Positions 1 to 7,159 of a stretch of DNA of 18,742 nt are shown here, piece by piece. Made by a program: the position numbers and the translations under genes. The notes under the pieces are model-generated. The model did no database searches. It worked only from the letters and a program-made list of their open reading frames with translations, and was not told the DNA's origin. The DNA is from Chloroflexota bacterium (GTDB lineage: Bacteria > Chloroflexota > Dehalococcoidia > Bin125), in the NCBI GenBank assembly GCA_026707335.1, contig JAPOXB010000012.1:1-18742 (forward strand), given 5' to 3'. Numbering within the stretch: the first letter of the stretch is position 1; each line of letters begins with the position of its first letter.

Positions 1-644
1 CCGCACAGCGCGACGCACAGCAGGTTCGCGTCGAACAGCGCCGGCGCGCCCGCCCCCTGCCACTCCGGCCCCGCCTCCTGGTAGCGACGCAGCTGCCGCA
101 CGGCCTGCGTCTTCCACTCCTCCGTCGGCGGTTTGGCCTCCAGCACGACCAGCGGCAGCCCGTTGACGAACAGCACCAGGTCGGGCTTGACGACGCGCGT
201 GTCGTCGGCGTCGCGCGCGCCGCGCTCGCCCGACCGCCGCACGCGGAACTGCGTGGTCACGACGTACTCGTTGCGCCCCACGCCCGGCTCGGGGTGGTCG
301 AAGTCGAAGAAGCGCACCGTGGGCGTCTCCTGGCGGCCGCCCCGGTCGACGGGCAGCGGCATCCCGTAGGCCAGATAGGTGTGCACGTCGCGATTGCGCG
401 CGAGGCCCGTCGCGTCGAGGTGCTCGAGGTTGAAGATGACGCGCTGCGCCTGCTCCTCGGTCAGCCAGTCGTTGAGGCGCAGGAGGGCCTTCGTCAGCCG
501 GCCGCGGAGCAGCACGTCGCGCTCGTCGTCGCGCTCCGCCGCCAGCGTCTCGCGGGGGACGTAGGTCCAGCCCAGCCGCTCCAACAACTCCCGCGCCGGC
601 GTCTCGGCCAGGGTGAGTTCGTTGGCGGGGTGGGGGGCGGTCAC
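1..644 (-). CDS. hsdR: Type I restriction enzyme HsdR subunit, N-terminal part (cut by window edge)
   Basis: Motor and endonuclease subunit of a type I restriction-modification complex. Only the first ~214 residues lie in the window; the helicase domains would follow beyond base 1. I translated the minus strand from a GTG at 644 (protein begins VTAPHPANELTLAETPAREL). The type I nuclease core is visible: D155 in KPDLVLFV, the E169-x-K171 motif in VVLEAKPP, and a Q184-xxx-Y188 motif (QLRRY), matching the PD-(D/E)xK plus QxxxY signature of HsdR N-termini. The GTG start overlaps the TGA of the upstream PIN gene (GTGA), so translation is probably coupled; no strong Shine-Dalgarno is seen. It is the last gene of the hsdM-hicAB-hsdS-apeA-PIN-hsdR operon. 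Whether the full gene is intact cannot be judged from this window. Confidence 0.9.
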   Translation of the reverse strand, partial: MTAPHPANELTLAETPARELLERLGWTYVPRETLAAERDDERDVLLRGRLTKALLRLNDWLTEEQAQRVIFNLEHLDATGLARNRDVHTYLAYGMPLPVDRGGRQETPTVRFFDFDHPEPGVGRNEYVVTTQFRVRRSGERGARDADDTRVVKPDLVLFVNGLPLVVLEAKPPTEEWKTQAVRQLRRYQEAGPEWQGAGAPALFDANLLCVALC

Positions 645-1054
645 GTTTTCGGGGCTTGGATGAGTTGGAGGTTGGGGATATCGGCGAAGTCGCGGTCGTG
701 AGTCGCCAGCGGGCAATGCAGCAGCATCGCCGTGGCCGCGATCCATGCATCAGCCGTCTGTAGTGGCCGACCGGCTCGCTCTCGTTCGCTACGCAGGTTC
801 GCGCTGACTTCCACTAGCTCCAACGAGCCAGCGACCACGTCGTACTGGTCGAGATGGGCCCGCAGCACGCTCATACGTTCCTGGCCCCAGCCGGCCTTGA
901 TCGCGCCGAAGAGCGCCTCTTCGCGCGTCTGGAACGAGATCACTGGACGCAAGCCCTCGATCTCGTCCTCGTAATATGACGCCGTGTCACCGCCGCGCGC
1001 GAGCAGGGACACGACGCTTGAGTCAAGGACGACAAGGGATGACTGTGGCGACAT
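641..1054 (-). CDS. PIN-domain ribonuclease, VapC-like toxin
   Basis: Predicted Mg2+-dependent single-strand RNase of the PIN fold (VapC-like), 137 residues, a normal length for the family. All expected acidic residues are present: D11 (VVLDSSV), E45/E46 (TREEALFG), D102 (QTADAWIAATA) and D120/D122 (THDRDF). I start at the ATG at 1054, not the frame's earlier start at 1099, because it gives a compact N-terminus just before the first beta strand and forms a TGATG stop/start overlap with the upstream apeA-like gene. Its own stop overlaps the hsdR GTG. No separate VapB-type antitoxin gene lies beside it; the only candidate is the strand-helix tail of the upstream protein. Family assignment is strong. 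Its target (tRNA, rRNA or other) and whether it acts as a toxin or a defence effector are unknown. Confidence 0.88.
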   Translation of the reverse strand: MSPQSSLVVLDSSVVSLLARGGDTASYYEDEIEGLRPVISFQTREEALFGAIKAGWGQERMSVLRAHLDQYDVVAGSLELVEVSANLRSERERAGRPLQTADAWIAATAMLLHCPLATHDRDFADIPNLQLIQAPKT

Positions 1055-2439
1055 CAGCCGTCCCGGCCCTCTCGGATGGCGCGGTCGAACGCCTCCCACT
1101 CCTCATCCGGCAGGTCGATCGTCACGACCTTCTCCGGGACCGCCGGCGACGGTTGTCTTGTTGCCGCCAGCCTCCTCGCTACTCGCATGAATCGCTCATG
1201 CTGCTGGATCCGCGACAATGCGTCGTCTGACACGCCACATTCGCGCAACAGGGAAATGACGACGAGGAGGTAGAGGGACTCGGATAGCCAGTACAATCTC
1301 TGCGCCTCTGCGCTACCGTACAATCCCCGGTGCACGACGTTCTCAACTCGAATGTCCTTGATCTCCTTTGCCCAAGCGTTGATGTCATCGCCCACCAAGC
1401 TCTTGGCCACATCTCCCGCATCAGAAGCGATGCTTACGAGAACGTCCCTGAGAATCACGTTCTGATCGTTGAGTCTGATTCTCCCCAGGGCTTCCGCGCC
1501 AATCACGATCTGTTGGAACCGGATGTCCACGTCCATGCCTGGGGAGTACATGGGCCTCATGAGAGGCCCGATAGCCACCCGATACTTCTGCGATACATCT
1601 AGCCATCGACCGATTCTGTCTGGACCGCCGATGCCATCGAAAGTGAATAGCATCGTCGCAGGGTGTGCGGGCCTCGGCTTGGTAGGCGGATCATCTCCCT
1701 TCCATCTGCCGAAAGCAGTCACCGTGCGATCAACGACCTCCCCTTCCGGTCCCGCATCGGTGCAGTCAGGGTATGTCAGAGAAACTCCCGTAATCGCTGC
1801 TGGTGAATCGATGCCGATGCTGACGAGATCCTGCAGTTCTGGACAAGGCGCAAGGGCATCCTCAAGCGCGACCGGTTCGGCGAACTTGATTGCCAGAGAA
1901 CAGCGCTGCGTCAGCGCGGCCTCGAAGGCGTCTGGGTTCAGTGTGACTGGGAACGACACCTCCACTTCGCCCCGTTGTGAAGACCCCACGAGGTCGTCCA
2001 AGAGGGTGTGGGTTATAGTGATGGGGCCTGACGTATCCTGCGGAAAGCCGGATGGCACAGTGATGACTGTTCCGGTCTTGCCAACCCAGCGGTCCAGGTC
2101 GGATAGCTCGCAACGCACGCCCGTGAACTGGGTCAACTGGTCCGCACCCAAGTGAGCACCGGACAGAACGACCCATACGTGGTATCGCTCTCGGCGGATC
2201 CCTGGGATTTCCAGTTGGCCACCAGCGTCGGAACAGCCCTCAAGTGTGAGTGTCTTGCCTCCGGCGAGACCGTGTATGCGGATCGGCTCGCGATCGCGGA
2301 AGAATTGGCCGTCCTCGTGGAGGCTGCCGAGTAGCTCCAGAGTGGGCCAGTCCTTGGCATTGAACGTGAGATGGCCTGGCACATGTTCGTCCGGTCGGCC
2401 TTCGAGCCAGAACGCGCCCTTGACGTCGAGTTCTTCCAA
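1054..2439 (-). CDS. ApeA-like HEPN-domain antiphage ribonuclease candidate
   Basis: A 461-residue protein resembling ApeA, a HEPN-containing antiphage protein. Residues ~7-120 fit the ApeA N-terminal domain 1: an aromatic-rich start (GAFWLEGRPDEHVPG), HLTFNAKDWPTLELLGSL, IHGL followed by TLTLEGC, then YHVWVVLSGAHLG and LSDLDRWVG. The C-terminal helical part has the HEPN RNase signature R-x5-H at R364-H370 (RVENVVHRG) followed by helices 375-400. Residues ~435-461 form a strand-helix tail (VVTIDLPDEEWEAFDRAI) that resembles part of a ribbon-helix-helix antitoxin. The start is a TTG with AGGGGG five bases upstream; a stop 14 bases upstream excludes an earlier start. The gene lies between hsdS and the PIN gene, overlapping the latter (TGATG). 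It is visibly less GC-rich than hsdM, suggesting separate acquisition. ApeA assignment is from recalled family pattern, not a search. Confidence 0.78.
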   Translation of the reverse strand: MEELDVKGAFWLEGRPDEHVPGHLTFNAKDWPTLELLGSLHEDGQFFRDREPIRIHGLAGGKTLTLEGCSDAGGQLEIPGIRRERYHVWVVLSGAHLGADQLTQFTGVRCELSDLDRWVGKTGTVITVPSGFPQDTSGPITITHTLLDDLVGSSQRGEVEVSFPVTLNPDAFEAALTQRCSLAIKFAEPVALEDALAPCPELQDLVSIGIDSPAAITGVSLTYPDCTDAGPEGEVVDRTVTAFGRWKGDDPPTKPRPAHPATMLFTFDGIGGPDRIGRWLDVSQKYRVAIGPLMRPMYSPGMDVDIRFQQIVIGAEALGRIRLNDQNVILRDVLVSIASDAGDVAKSLVGDDINAWAKEIKDIRVENVVHRGLYGSAEAQRLYWLSESLYLLVVISLLRECGVSDDALSRIQQHERFMRVARRLAATRQPSPAVPEKVVTIDLPDEEWEAFDRAIREGRDG

Positions 2440-2444
2440 CTCCG

Positions 2445-2450
2445 CCCCCT
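2445..2450 (-). promoter_or_regulatory. Ribosome binding site deciding the TTG start of the apeA-like gene
   Basis: AGGGGG on the minus strand, five bases before the TTG at 2439. The hsdS stop codon (TAG, 2454-2456) lies just upstream in the 14-base gap, so this is the only place a start signal for the gene could sit. Confidence 0.55.
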
Positions 2451-2453
2451 GAT

Positions 2454-3710
2454 CTAGGTTCCCGCGACCCGCACTCGGCCTGACAGCAGGTTATCTGCCA
2501 GGGACGCCTTCAGGGAGCCTAGCACAGATGTACTGTTGCGCGCTGCCTCAAGCGACCTGTCCACGGCGTCCAGCGCAGCGACGATCGCCTCCTGCTCCTC
2601 GATGGGCGGCAGGGCAAGCGGGAACTGACGGAGGATGTCGCCCGTGATCTTCACCATAGAGCCACTGGTCCCGCGAGCGCGTCTCTCGAAGTACGTGCGA
2701 CCCCTACCAGAGAGAAGCGCCGCTTCGACGAATTCAACTAACGCCCGGGTGTTGTCTACGCGAACACGCATCAGCAGGTCAGGGTACGAGCAGTTCTCGG
2801 GGATGCCTCGATAGATTCCTGCCAAGCCCACCCGCTCACTCGTATTCGATCTGCTGACCAGGAGATCACCTGGGATGAGTTGGAATGACTGCACGTGGGC
2901 ATCGATCGGGGCTGGCTTGGTGGCTTCTGGCACGAAACCGCTGTGAGAAACTGCAGCGAGCGTGAGCAACCACCAGCCCGTCGGTGCATCCGCTGCTCCG
3001 GTCGAGAAACCATTTCGGATCGGCTCCGTGGTGACCTCCCCCAACCTCACGACCTCCCAGCTCGACGGCACGCGCCCCACGCCCGCGACCTCCCGCCACG
3101 CCGAGTGCCGCTCCGGCAGCCCCTCCGACAGCAGCTCGTGCAGCAGCGACCGCCGCAGCCCCTCCGTCGCCGACACCACCGCCTGCGACCGCTCGATCGC
3201 CTCGTCGATCGCGTCCAGCACCGCGGCGATCCGCCGCTGTTCGGACAGGGGCGGGAGGTTCAACTCCAGCCTTCCGAGCGAACTGAACCTGATGGACTTC
3301 CGCCGGTGGACTGTTCCATCACCGAGACGGCCATACTTCTGGATCATCGACGGTCGTTTGAGGTACTCGAACAGGAACGTCCGGTCGACTTGATCCCCGT
3401 CAACCTCGAACACCGTGTACATGGGGCTAATCAGCCCTGCGTCAGCCGCCTTGAACAACCCCAGAGATCCCTCGTCAAGGTGGATCGTCGCGTAGGCGAA
3501 GTCACCGCGCCGCACCAGTCGGTAGGCGCTGACGTCGCGTGAGAACACCTGCCGGTCGAAGTAGTCTGCTGAACGCACGAAGCCGTCGTGCTTGGTGACG
3601 GAATAGACTTCCGGGCGTTCGGCGCCCGCGCGCTGGCGTCGCTCGTCCGCCACCTCCCCCAGCCGGACGACCCGCCAGCCGTCGGGGACCGCGGCGGCGA
3701 CCGTCGTCAT
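2454..3710 (-). CDS. hsdS: Type I restriction-modification specificity subunit HsdS
   Basis: DNA-recognition subunit; its two target recognition domains each read half of a bipartite site for HsdM and HsdR. It has 418 residues, full length. TRD1 spans ~9-152 (starts PDGWRVVRLGEVADE). The first conserved helical spacer is ~153-200 (PPLSEQRRIAAVLDAIDEAIE). TRD2 spans ~213-366 (VPSSWEVVRLGEVTTEP) and the second conserved helix ~367-412 (LPPIEEQEAIVAALDAVDRS). The ATG at 3710 overlaps the hicB stop as ATGA. Base composition is mosaic: the first spacer and the start of TRD2 (~3050-3250) are extremely GC-rich like hsdM, while TRD2 (~2640-3050) and TRD1 (~3260-3600) are clearly less so. This is typical of recognition-domain exchange. 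The recognised sequence cannot be read from the protein. Confidence 0.95.
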   Translation of the reverse strand: MTTVAAAVPDGWRVVRLGEVADERRQRAGAERPEVYSVTKHDGFVRSADYFDRQVFSRDVSAYRLVRRGDFAYATIHLDEGSLGLFKAADAGLISPMYTVFEVDGDQVDRTFLFEYLKRPSMIQKYGRLGDGTVHRRKSIRFSSLGRLELNLPPLSEQRRIAAVLDAIDEAIERSQAVVSATEGLRRSLLHELLSEGLPERHSAWREVAGVGRVPSSWEVVRLGEVTTEPIRNGFSTGAADAPTGWWLLTLAAVSHSGFVPEATKPAPIDAHVQSFQLIPGDLLVSRSNTSERVGLAGIYRGIPENCSYPDLLMRVRVDNTRALVEFVEAALLSGRGRTYFERRARGTSGSMVKITGDILRQFPLALPPIEEQEAIVAALDAVDRSLEAARNSTSVLGSLKASLADNLLSGRVRVAGT

Positions 3711-4057
3711 CCCGCTCGCGCCGCCCGCGGGGCCGGGACCTCCACCTCGACCTCCACCAGCTCGAACCGCGTCGAGAGCGTCGGAGGGTCGTCGCCGTAC
3801 TCGGCCAGGTCGTGCTCGTCGTACTCGGCCAGGGCGTCGCTGTGGTAGGCGATCGCCTCCTCGATGGTCCTCTTCGGCTCCGGGAGCGGTTCGCCCTGCT
3901 CCAGCAGGTCCTCGATGTGGTAGGTGAGCGCCTCCCGGATCATGGCCTGCATCTCGTCCCAGGTGTCGCCGACGCTCACGCAGCCCGGCACGTCGGGCGC
4001 GTAGGCGCCGTAGTTGTTGGGCAGCCGCTCGAAGACGACGACGTAGGTCAGCTTCAT
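3707..4057 (-). CDS. hicB: HicB-family antitoxin
   Basis: Antitoxin partner of HicA, 116 residues. The N-terminus has the HicB partial RNase H-like fold pattern: beta strand TYVVVFE, then NNYGAYAPDVPGCVSVGDTWDEMQ, then helix REALTYHIEDLLEQGEPLPEP. The C-terminal ~45 residues are acidic and end in VEVEVEVPAP. No ribbon-helix-helix or helix-turn-helix DNA-binding domain is apparent, so autorepression of its own promoter, usual for many HicAB pairs, may be absent here; an operon promoter upstream of hsdM probably drives it. Its ATG overlaps the hicA stop (ATGA) and its stop overlaps the hsdS ATG (ATGA), so translation of toxin, antitoxin and specificity subunit is probably coupled. The family call is strong; activity is inferred. 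Confidence 0.9.
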   Translation of the reverse strand: MKLTYVVVFERLPNNYGAYAPDVPGCVSVGDTWDEMQAMIREALTYHIEDLLEQGEPLPEPKRTIEEAIAYHSDALAEYDEHDLAEYGDDPPTLSTRFELVEVEVEVPAPRAARAG

Positions 4058-4257
4058 CGTTCTCTCCCCCGCAGTCCGGCCTGTCTCATGATACCGACCC
4101 AGGTTCCCTTCGGCAGGACTTCGCCCGGGTGACCCGGGATCGATACCGTGCCTCGCTTCACGGGATGGTGGAATTGGCGGTGGCTGCCTCGCATCCGCAC
4201 CTGGTACCAGCCGTCGCGCTCGACCAGGCGGATCGCGTTCCTAACCTTCCGCTGCAT
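4054..4257 (-). CDS. hicA: HicA-family mRNA interferase toxin
   Basis: Small toxin of the HicA/YcfA family (dsRBD-like fold) that cleaves RNA on ribosomes, 67 residues. The diagnostic core is present: VERDGWYQVRMRGSHRQFHHP, with H26 in GSH as the catalytic histidine, then TVSIPGHPGEVLPKGT and the closing helix WVGIMRQAGL. The ATG at 4257 is preceded by GGAG eight bases upstream and lies inside the end of hsdM, overlapping it by 17 bases. The stop overlaps the hicB ATG (ATGA). The order toxin then antitoxin is the usual one for HicAB. Its place between hsdM and hsdS is unusual and would tie the addiction module to the restriction operon. Confidence 0.9.
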   Translation of the reverse strand: MQRKVRNAIRLVERDGWYQVRMRGSHRQFHHPVKRGTVSIPGHPGEVLPKGTWVGIMRQAGLRGRER

Positions 4258-5779
4258 AGCCCAGCTCCGAGAGCAGCGCGTCCATGCGGGCCGCGGCCTC
4301 GTCGCGCCGGCGCTCCGCCTCGCGCAGCGCCGCCAGCGCCTCCCCGACGCTGGGGACCGGCTCGTGCTCGGTCGTGTCGACGTAGCGCGAGATGTTGAGG
4401 TTGAAGTCGTTGGCCGCGATCTCCTCCAGGCCGGCCACGTGGGCGAAGCGATCGGCCTCGGCGAAGGCCCCGAACGCCTCGACGATGCGCGCCACGTGCT
4501 CGGGGTCGAGGAAGTTCTGCGCCTTGCCGGCCCGGAAGCAGCCGGGCTGCGCCGCGTCGACGAACAGCACCTTGCCCCGCCGCTCGGGCGGCTTGGCCTT
4601 GTTCAGCACGCAGATCGCGACGGGGATGCTCGCGCCGTAGAAGAGGTTGGGCGCCAGGCCGATCACCGCCTCGAAGAGGTCGGCCTCGACGATGCCGCGG
4701 CGGATCGTGCCCTCGGCGCCGCCGCGGAAGAGGATGCCGTGCGGCATCACCACGCCCACCATCCCGCCGGGGTTCGTGACGGCGATCATGTGCTGCAGGA
4801 AGGCCAGGTCGCCCTTGGTCTTGGGCGGGATCGCGCCGAAGCGGTCGAAGCGGTGATGCGGGTCGTCGGCGGCGACGTCGCGCCCCCACTCCTTGAGGCT
4901 GAACGGCGGATTGGCGATCACCCGGTCGTAGGCCAGCAGGCGGCCACCGGGGTCGCGCAGCTGGGGGTCGGCGATGACGTCGCCGCCCTCGTAGCGGGCC
5001 GCGCGCAGGCCGTGCAGCAGCAGGTTTAGCTTGCCGATGGCCAGCGTGCCCAGGTTGCGCTCCTGCCCGTGCAGCACCAGGTTGCGAGGGTCGCCGCCCT
5101 GCCCGGCGACGTACTGCGCGGCGTAGATCAGCATCCCGCCCGAGCCCGCCGTCGGGTCGCAGATGCGCATCCCCTCGGTCGGCTGCAGCAGCTCGACGAT
5201 CAGCCGCACGACCGAGCGCGGCGTGTAGAACTCGCCGCCCTTCTTGCCGGCGTCGTCGGCGAACTGGCCGATCAGGTACTCGTAGGCGTCGCCCAGGACG
5301 TTCACCGCGCCCGACTCGCCGGGCGGCGTGAGGTTGGCGTCGCTCAGGTCGAGCGCGTCGAAGTGCCGCAGCAGCCCGCCGATCGTGCGGTCGCGGCTGA
5401 TGGGGTTGCCCAGCTTCGACTCGTCGTTCCAGTTGGTGTTGCGCAGCACCCCGTCGAGGCGGCCCGGGTTCGCCTCCTCGATCGCCGCGCTCGCCCGGTT
5501 GACGACCTCGCCCAGGTTCATCGACTCCCGCACGATGGCCGGCCAGCGCGCCTCGGGCGGCACGTGGAACTCGTGCTCGTCGGGGTCGCGCTCGGCGATC
5601 TCGCGGGCGACGCCGGCGGCCCCGGCCTGCTCGACCTCCTCCGCGAAGCGGTCGGACAGCCGCTTGAGGAAGAGCATCGAGAAGATGTAGTTCTTGTAGT
5701 CGCTGGAGTCGATCTGCCCGCGCAGGATGTCGGCCGCGCGCCACAGCTTCGATTCGAGTTCCTGCGTCGTGAGCGTCAT
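4241..5779 (-). CDS. hsdM: Type I restriction-modification DNA methyltransferase HsdM
   Basis: N6-adenine methyltransferase subunit, 512 residues, normal length. The N-terminal HsdM helical domain covers ~5-150 (LESKLWRAADILRGQIDSSD). Then come GEFYTPRSVVRLIVELLQP (183-201), the SAM-binding motif I DPTAGSGGM (208-216) and the catalytic motif IV NPPF (290-293). The C-terminus carries FNLNISRYVDT (459-469) followed by a coiled-coil-like helix (478-504, ALAALREAERRRDEAAARMD) that should pack against HsdS. The frame is open upstream to 6100, but I start at the ATG at 5779: it has a near-perfect AGGAGGG at 5784-5790, and its N-terminus MTLTTQELESKLW matches the family. It is the first gene of the defence operon; its promoter should lie in 5780-5949. 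Confidence 0.96.
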   Translation of the reverse strand: MTLTTQELESKLWRAADILRGQIDSSDYKNYIFSMLFLKRLSDRFAEEVEQAGAAGVAREIAERDPDEHEFHVPPEARWPAIVRESMNLGEVVNRASAAIEEANPGRLDGVLRNTNWNDESKLGNPISRDRTIGGLLRHFDALDLSDANLTPPGESGAVNVLGDAYEYLIGQFADDAGKKGGEFYTPRSVVRLIVELLQPTEGMRICDPTAGSGGMLIYAAQYVAGQGGDPRNLVLHGQERNLGTLAIGKLNLLLHGLRAARYEGGDVIADPQLRDPGGRLLAYDRVIANPPFSLKEWGRDVAADDPHHRFDRFGAIPPKTKGDLAFLQHMIAVTNPGGMVGVVMPHGILFRGGAEGTIRRGIVEADLFEAVIGLAPNLFYGASIPVAICVLNKAKPPERRGKVLFVDAAQPGCFRAGKAQNFLDPEHVARIVEAFGAFAEADRFAHVAGLEEIAANDFNLNISRYVDTTEHEPVPSVGEALAALREAERRRDEAAARMDALLSELGYAAEG

Positions 5780-5949
5780 CGCGCCCTCCTGTCGCGGTCC
5801 GGCGCCGCGGCTGCGCCAATGATGGCGTCCCGGAGCAGATCGTGCCTCCCGTCCCGAAACGGGAAGCGGCGCGGCGGCCGTCGAGCAGCGTCGCCGGGTA
5901 CGGCGTGCGCCGCCGCCGTGACGCAGTGCCCGGCGATCGAGTGTCGGCG
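5780..5949 (-). promoter_or_regulatory. Leader of the defence operon (upstream of hsdM), promoter not resolved
   Basis: 170 bases between the DUF418 stop and the hsdM start. As the first gap before seven overlapping or closely spaced genes it should carry their promoter, but no convincing -35/-10 pair is visible in this GC-rich stretch. A small inverted repeat (5852-5864, TCCCG-AAA-CGGGA) lies 73-85 bases before the hsdM ATG. It has no T-run on either side, so it looks more like an operator or attenuator element than an intrinsic terminator. Confidence 0.35.
5784..5790 (-). promoter_or_regulatory. Shine-Dalgarno deciding the hsdM start
   Basis: AGGAGGG on the minus strand, four bases before the ATG at 5779, the strongest ribosome binding site in the window. 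It fixes the hsdM start and rules out the ~320 bases of open frame upstream. Confidence 0.7.
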
Positions 5950-7131
5950 CTAGCGGGCCGGCTCGCCGGCAGTCCGCGCCGCGCGCCGGCGCCGCAGCGG
6001 CTGCCCGCGCCGGTACGTGGCCACCCGCCAGAGCCACTCGGCGGGCCCGAACTGGAAGCGGCGCAACCAGGCCTGCGACCACCACACCTGCAGCGCCCAC
6101 ACGGCGGCGACGAATACCAGGACCGCGGCCCGGTTCACGTCGTCGGCGTCGGCGAGCAGCCTGGTCAGGACGAACACCCCCAGCACGGTCTGCGCCAGGT
6201 AGTTGGTGAGCGCCATCCGCCCGACCGCGCGCAGGCGCTGCTTGAGCCAGCCGTCCGCGCGGTTGTTCCAGAGGATGATGAGGCTCATGTAGCCCATCGC
6301 GGCGGGGATGGTGCCGAGCGTGTTGGGGACCTGGCCGATGAATGCCACCTCGCGCGAGTAGTCGCTCGCGGCGGTGACGATGACCCCCGCGGCCGCGAGC
6401 GGCAAGCCGACCGCCAACCCAACGACGGCGGTCCGTTGATAGGTCCTCGCGGGCATGTCGCCGTTCATGAAGCCGGTGCGGTACAGCCCCGCGCCGACGA
6501 GGATCAGTCCCAGCGCCCGCAGGAAGAAGCCCAGGAGGACGAGGGACTGCGCCGTGTCATCGCCGGAATTCTCCTCCGGAGTCCACACGTCGGCCAGCGA
6601 CGCGGCAGTGGTATCGGCGACGTGCTGGGCCGCGAGCGTCGTGCCGACGGACAGCAGGAACACCGCGACGCCAAGGGAGATGAGCGCCCGGTTGGGCAGC
6701 TTGCGCAGGGCGAGCAGGAACACCGACGACAGCGCGTAGGCCATGAGCACGTCGCCGGACCAGAGCAGCGCGTGCAGGAAGCCGATCAGCAGCAGCAGCC
6801 CGTTGCGCCACAGGTTCAGCAGGGCGGCCCGCCTGCCCCGCGCGCCGGCGCGGTCGATGAAGAGGATCATCCCCGCGCCGAACAGCAGGGAGAACAGCGC
6901 CATGAACTTCTGGTCGACGAAGATCTCGCCGCCAACGCCCACGGCCCAATCGAGCCACGTCTCCGAGCCGCCCGCGCTGAGGTTGAAGTACGCCGCGTCG
7001 CCGAACTTGAAGCTCACGGCGTTCATCAGCAGGATGCCCAGCACGCCCACCCCGCGGATCAGGTCCAGGCTGACGATGCGTGCGAACCCCTGGACGGGGC
7101 CGGTGTCGGTGGGCGGAGGATGCGCCGTCAA
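5950..7131 (-). CDS. DUF418 domain-containing multi-pass membrane protein
   Basis: Integral membrane protein of the DUF418 (YeiB-like) family; function unknown, transport or export has been suggested for relatives. About 393 residues with roughly eight to ten hydrophobic segments. Family landmarks: RIVSLDLIRGVGVLGILLMN near the N-terminus, KFMALFSLLFGAGMILF, HALLWSGDVLMAYAL, AVGRMALTNYLAQTVLGV and the closing GPAEWLWRVATYRRGQPL. I choose a TTG start at 7131, with AGGGGG six bases upstream (7138-7143), because the family begins shortly before RIVSLDxIRG and the frame extending to 7341 runs back into the upstream kinase gene. An out-of-frame ATG-CCT-TGA overlaps the TTG, a possible minor start-stop element. 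The gene is 103 bases downstream of the kinase on the same strand and may share its transcript. Confidence 0.9.
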   Translation of the reverse strand: MTAHPPPTDTGPVQGFARIVSLDLIRGVGVLGILLMNAVSFKFGDAAYFNLSAGGSETWLDWAVGVGGEIFVDQKFMALFSLLFGAGMILFIDRAGARGRRAALLNLWRNGLLLLIGFLHALLWSGDVLMAYALSSVFLLALRKLPNRALISLGVAVFLLSVGTTLAAQHVADTTAASLADVWTPEENSGDDTAQSLVLLGFFLRALGLILVGAGLYRTGFMNGDMPARTYQRTAVVGLAVGLPLAAAGVIVTAASDYSREVAFIGQVPNTLGTIPAAMGYMSLIILWNNRADGWLKQRLRAVGRMALTNYLAQTVLGVFVLTRLLADADDVNRAAVLVFVAAVWALQVWWSQAWLRRFQFGPAEWLWRVATYRRGQPLRRRRAARTAGEPAR

Positions 7132-7159
7132 GGCATGCCCCCTACTCCGGGCGCCGCGA

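Noticed and set aside
4158..5819. Second minus-strand frame of 553 codons over hsdM
   Set aside because: Low-complexity Arg/Ala/Gly-rich shadow; hsdM with motifs DPTAGSGG and NPPF occupies the same DNA.
5852..5864. Inverted repeat as an intrinsic terminator for the DUF418 gene
   Set aside because: Stem of only 5 bp and no T-run on the minus strand.
5780..6100. N-terminal extension of hsdM
   Set aside because: It would overlap DUF418 and add a low-complexity Arg/Ala stretch; the ATG at 5779 has an excellent ribosome binding site and family-like N-terminus.
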